In this document: positions 42,082 to 44,464 of the stretch, one piece after another
How the letters are laid out: every line of letters begins with the position of its first letter
Numbering within the stretch: the first letter of the stretch is position 1
Assembly: GCF_013215345.1 (NCBI RefSeq)
Contig: NZ_JABSOV010000028.1
Span: 1 to 44,464, forward strand
From: Colwellia sp.
GTDB taxonomy: Bacteria > Pseudomonadota > Gammaproteobacteria > Enterobacterales > Alteromonadaceae
Direction of reading: 5' to 3'
Length of the DNA: 44,464 nucleotides
Position numbers and translations under genes: made by a program
The notes under the pieces: generated by a model
What the model saw: only the letters and a program-made list of their open reading frames with translations
The model's database searches: none
What the model was told of the DNA's origin: nothing

Positions 42082-43632
42082 ATGTTGTTAAAGCCTAGTT
42101 TGGCCATTTTATCTTTACTTTTTTTAAATTCAAGCTTTGCCGCACCTTGGGTAGAGCCAGATGATCTCGCTTTAAGAAATGATATTCAACTACTTGCTGA
42201 TATAGGTCTAATTACCGCCCCGGTAACGACTTACCCGCTGATGTGGAATGCTATTAAGGATGACATTCTATCGGCTAACACCTCATTACTTAGTGATGAG
42301 CAAATTCAAGCCCTTGATCATGTCAGGTATAACTATAAATATGCGTCAAGTAATCAAAATACGACCAAAAAGAGTATTTACTTAGCAACTAATCAAAATC
42401 GCTTTACCAGTTACGGTAATGACCATTTTGACCAAGGAAACATTGAACTTTCCGATGAGTTTTTTGTTGGTAACCTAGCAGGTAAATTACAAGTAAATTA
42501 TCGCCTAGGTTTAGATGACAACCCGGAATTAAATCAAGGTAGTGACTTTAATCTCGACGGCAGTTACCTGGCCTATAAATTAGGTAATTGGGTATTAAGT
42601 GCCGGTGCAATTGAACGCTGGTGGGGCCCTGGCATCGACACCAATTTAATTATGACCACCAATTCAAGACCTTTACCTGCGTTGAGTATTACCCGTGATA
42701 ACTCAGCAGCTTTTGAAACCCCTTGGCTAAGTTGGATTGGTCCTTGGACACTTACCGCACAAATGGCACAATTAGAAGAAAGTCGCGAAGTTCCTGATAC
42801 AATGATGTGGAGTACTAGAGGTACTTTCCGTCCACTTCGTGGTTTAGAGATTGGCGCTTCTTGGTCATTTCAATGGGCCGGCGAAGGCCAACCGAGTTCA
42901 ATGTCGGATTTTTTTAAAATACTTTTTGGTGGTCAAGAATGTGCCAACGGCGATCCTAACTGCGATTCATCGAATAATACCTATCAAGGTAATCACCTTG
43001 CTGGTTATGATATTCGTTGGTCTGATACACTATATGACCTACCTTACGCGCTATATTTTCAGACCATAGGTGAAGATGGCTCACCTAATGCGGGCATAAT
43101 TACCGATAAAGCCGATATGTATGGCATTGAAACCCGCTTCACTTTATTAGATCAACGTATCATGGCCAACTTAGAGTTTACCGATACCCAAGTAGCTTGT
43201 GGCGGTAGTGATTCAACCTACCTCAACTGTTTTTATGAGCATAGTACCTATGAGTCAGGCTACCGTTATTATCGTCGCACCATAGGCTCTACTTATGATA
43301 ATGATGCAAAAACTTTAGTGGCTACATTTCTAATCCAAACTAAAGCAGGTAATAGCTGGCAGTTAAAGTTTAGAAAAGTACAATTAAATACCGATAATAT
43401 TGACCAATATCCTGACGATATTAATCTAGGTAATCCTGTATCTAAAGTGGCCGAAGATATTTTACAGTTTGATGGTCAATATAAATTCATCGCTTTCGAT
43501 TCTCGTTTCACCCTTGGCATGATAGTAACCAACTCAAAATTTGCTAATAACCAGGTCGCTATCAGTAACGATACGACCTATGAAGACGGTACCGAGTTTG
43601 ATGCTTATGTGAAGTGGGAATATCGTTTTTAA
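42082..43632 (+). CDS. Wzi-family capsule assembly outer-membrane protein
   Basis: This is an outer-membrane beta-barrel lectin that holds capsular polysaccharide at the cell surface. The signal peptide ends SSFAAPWVEPDD. The segment ALRNDIQLLADIGLITAPVT with PLMW is the typical N-terminal region of the family. The barrel includes GNWVLSAGAIERWWGPG, and the last strand ends YVKWEYRF with the terminal aromatic expected for insertion. At 516 residues it is slightly longer than E. coli Wzi (about 480). Its placement among glycosyltransferases supports a surface polysaccharide role. Confidence 0.9.
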   Translation: MLLKPSLAILSLLFLNSSFAAPWVEPDDLALRNDIQLLADIGLITAPVTTYPLMWNAIKDDILSANTSLLSDEQIQALDHVRYNYKYASSNQNTTKKSIYLATNQNRFTSYGNDHFDQGNIELSDEFFVGNLAGKLQVNYRLGLDDNPELNQGSDFNLDGSYLAYKLGNWVLSAGAIERWWGPGIDTNLIMTTNSRPLPALSITRDNSAAFETPWLSWIGPWTLTAQMAQLEESREVPDTMMWSTRGTFRPLRGLEIGASWSFQWAGEGQPSSMSDFFKILFGGQECANGDPNCDSSNNTYQGNHLAGYDIRWSDTLYDLPYALYFQTIGEDGSPNAGIITDKADMYGIETRFTLLDQRIMANLEFTDTQVACGGSDSTYLNCFYEHSTYESGYRYYRRTIGSTYDNDAKTLVATFLIQTKAGNSWQLKFRKVQLNTDNIDQYPDDINLGNPVSKVAEDILQFDGQYKFIAFDSRFTLGMIVTNSKFANNQVAISNDTTYEDGTEFDAYVKWEYRF

Positions 43633-43651
43633 TATTTCATTAACTATTTAT

Positions 43652-43694
43652 TATTATTTACTTACTCGCGACCTACTCGAGTAAGTAAATAATA
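43652..43694 (+). terminator. Long hairpin after the Wzi gene, possible terminator
   Basis: The perfect 17-base arms 43652-43668 and 43678-43694 (core ACTTACTCG/CGAGTAAGT) enclose a 9-base loop. There is no clean T-run downstream, so it could also be an mRNA-stabilising structure. Confidence 0.55.
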
Positions 43695-43773
43695 AACGGC
43701 TAATTTTAAAAATTAAACTTATGATATACTGCTAGGCTCAAAAATCATGACTAATCAAAATGCGAACTAGCTA

Positions 43774-44464
43774 ATGATAACGACAACCACTCACGCTCCA
43801 CGCTGGTATAATACTTATGCCATTCACTTCTTCCGTCTTGTTATGACGCGAATTTTACCTCCATCTTGGTTTAGAGAAGCATTGCCACAAAAAACAGAGC
43901 GTACTGCCGTTGATGGTTTTTTCCAGTTAGAAATAGTCAGTCATTGCTGGGGCTATTCAAACATGCTCACCTACCAATTAAGCTCTTTTGTTAACTACCC
44001 ACCAACTAAGTGTGCCCTTACCGTTACCGTTTTTTATGCCAAAGAAGATGTTAAAACCCAAGCGGTGTTGGAATTTTTCAAGCAAAAGAGTGTTGATAAT
44101 GTCACTTGGAACTTCCAAGAGATGTCTAAAGGTAAATTATTTAGACGTGGCATTGGCCGAAACATAGCGGCCCGCTCAAGTAAGGCAGACTGGTTATGGT
44201 ATACTGATTGCGATATTATTTTTCATGAAAACTGTTTAGATTCATTAGCTGAGCAACTACAAGGCAAACAAGAAATCTTGTACTACCCCCAGCAAGAACG
44301 CACTACTGAAATGTTAGCGCAAGACGATCCTATGTTACGTCAAGACAGTGAACCGCAATTAGTTAATATTGACGCTGACGGCTTTAGTTTACATTCACGT
44401 GATAAAGCTAAAGGTGCATTTCAAATTGTTCATGGTGATGTAGCTCGCGCAATAGGTTATTGTG
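43774..44464 (+). CDS. GT-A glycosyltransferase (GT2-like), incomplete at window end
   Basis: The open frame runs from ATG 43774 off the right edge (230 codons visible). Translation gives MITTTTHAPRWYNTYAIHFF, then EIVSHCWGYSNMLTYQLSSF and TVTVFYAKEDV. It includes RRGIGRNIAARSSKADWLWY, followed by TDCDIIFHENCL, in which the DCD fits the metal-binding DxD motif of GT-A transferases. The pattern of R-x-x-x-R-N-x-A-A before the DxD is common in GT2 enzymes. It follows the Wzi gene on the same strand. The C terminus and specificity cannot be seen. Confidence 0.8.
   Translation, partial: MITTTTHAPRWYNTYAIHFFRLVMTRILPPSWFREALPQKTERTAVDGFFQLEIVSHCWGYSNMLTYQLSSFVNYPPTKCALTVTVFYAKEDVKTQAVLEFFKQKSVDNVTWNFQEMSKGKLFRRGIGRNIAARSSKADWLWYTDCDIIFHENCLDSLAEQLQGKQEILYYPQQERTTEMLAQDDPMLRQDSEPQLVNIDADGFSLHSRDKAKGAFQIVHGDVARAIGYC

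Overview
The window looks like chromosome from a marine gammaproteobacterium of the Alteromonadales, most probably Colwellia or a close relative. The DNA is AT-rich, TonB-dependent receptor and envelope genes are prominent, and housekeeping proteins (ParC, ParE, TolC, LpxL-type acyltransferase, GlnE) resemble their enterobacterial counterparts closely along their whole length. The order tolC / nudF-yqiB-cpdA-yqiA-parE and, further on, glnE / ygiF / ygiM follows the E. coli arrangement. The genus assignment is inference from recall, not from a search.

Layout. 1-5703: a TonB-dependent receptor (minus strand, apparently cut short at its 3' end beside 20-bp repeats) divergent from a CadC/ToxR-like membrane regulator with a TolB-type propeller. 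5704-21154: topoisomerase IV genes parC and parE, with accessory cargo between them: two overlapping membrane GGDEF genes (one with a degenerate GGGEF active site), the arsenate cassette arsR-gapdh-arsJ with a clear promoter/operator, and an NCS2 purine permease. Upstream of parE is the operon nudF-yqiB-cpdA-yqiA. 21310-29088: tolC, a GT4 glycosyltransferase, an LpxL-type lipid A acyltransferase, a TcpQ-domain protein and glnE. 29215-35552: an envelope-stress-like cluster related to E. coli yjfIJKL. It contains a lipoprotein with a basic tail, a doubled DUF350 protein, a membrane-fused spermidine-synthase-like protein, DUF2170, PspA/YjfJ, DUF2491 and a small protein that reads as two ribbon-helix-helix units. 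35671-39478: an Lpp-like lipoprotein, an L,D-transpeptidase, a CYTH-CHAD triphosphatase (YgiF) and an SH3 protein (YgiM). 39586-44464: two glycosyltransferases, a Wzi-type outer-membrane protein and the start of a third glycosyltransferase, which suggests a surface polysaccharide locus.

The most interesting signal is in the PspA/DUF350/SpeE-like cluster. The 13-mer GACATAATATGTC occurs three times, once before the lipoprotein gene and twice, inside longer palindromes, before the DUF2170-pspA unit. One of these palindromes contains a consensus TTGACA -35 box. This looks like a dedicated regulon in two transcription units, and the small tandem ribbon-helix-helix-like protein in the cluster is a natural candidate for its repressor. 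A second non-gene feature is a 110-bp imperfectly palindromic intergenic element present twice in opposite orientation (5704-5813 and 22845-22954). I found no rRNA, tRNA, CRISPR array, insertion sequence with a transposase, or origin.
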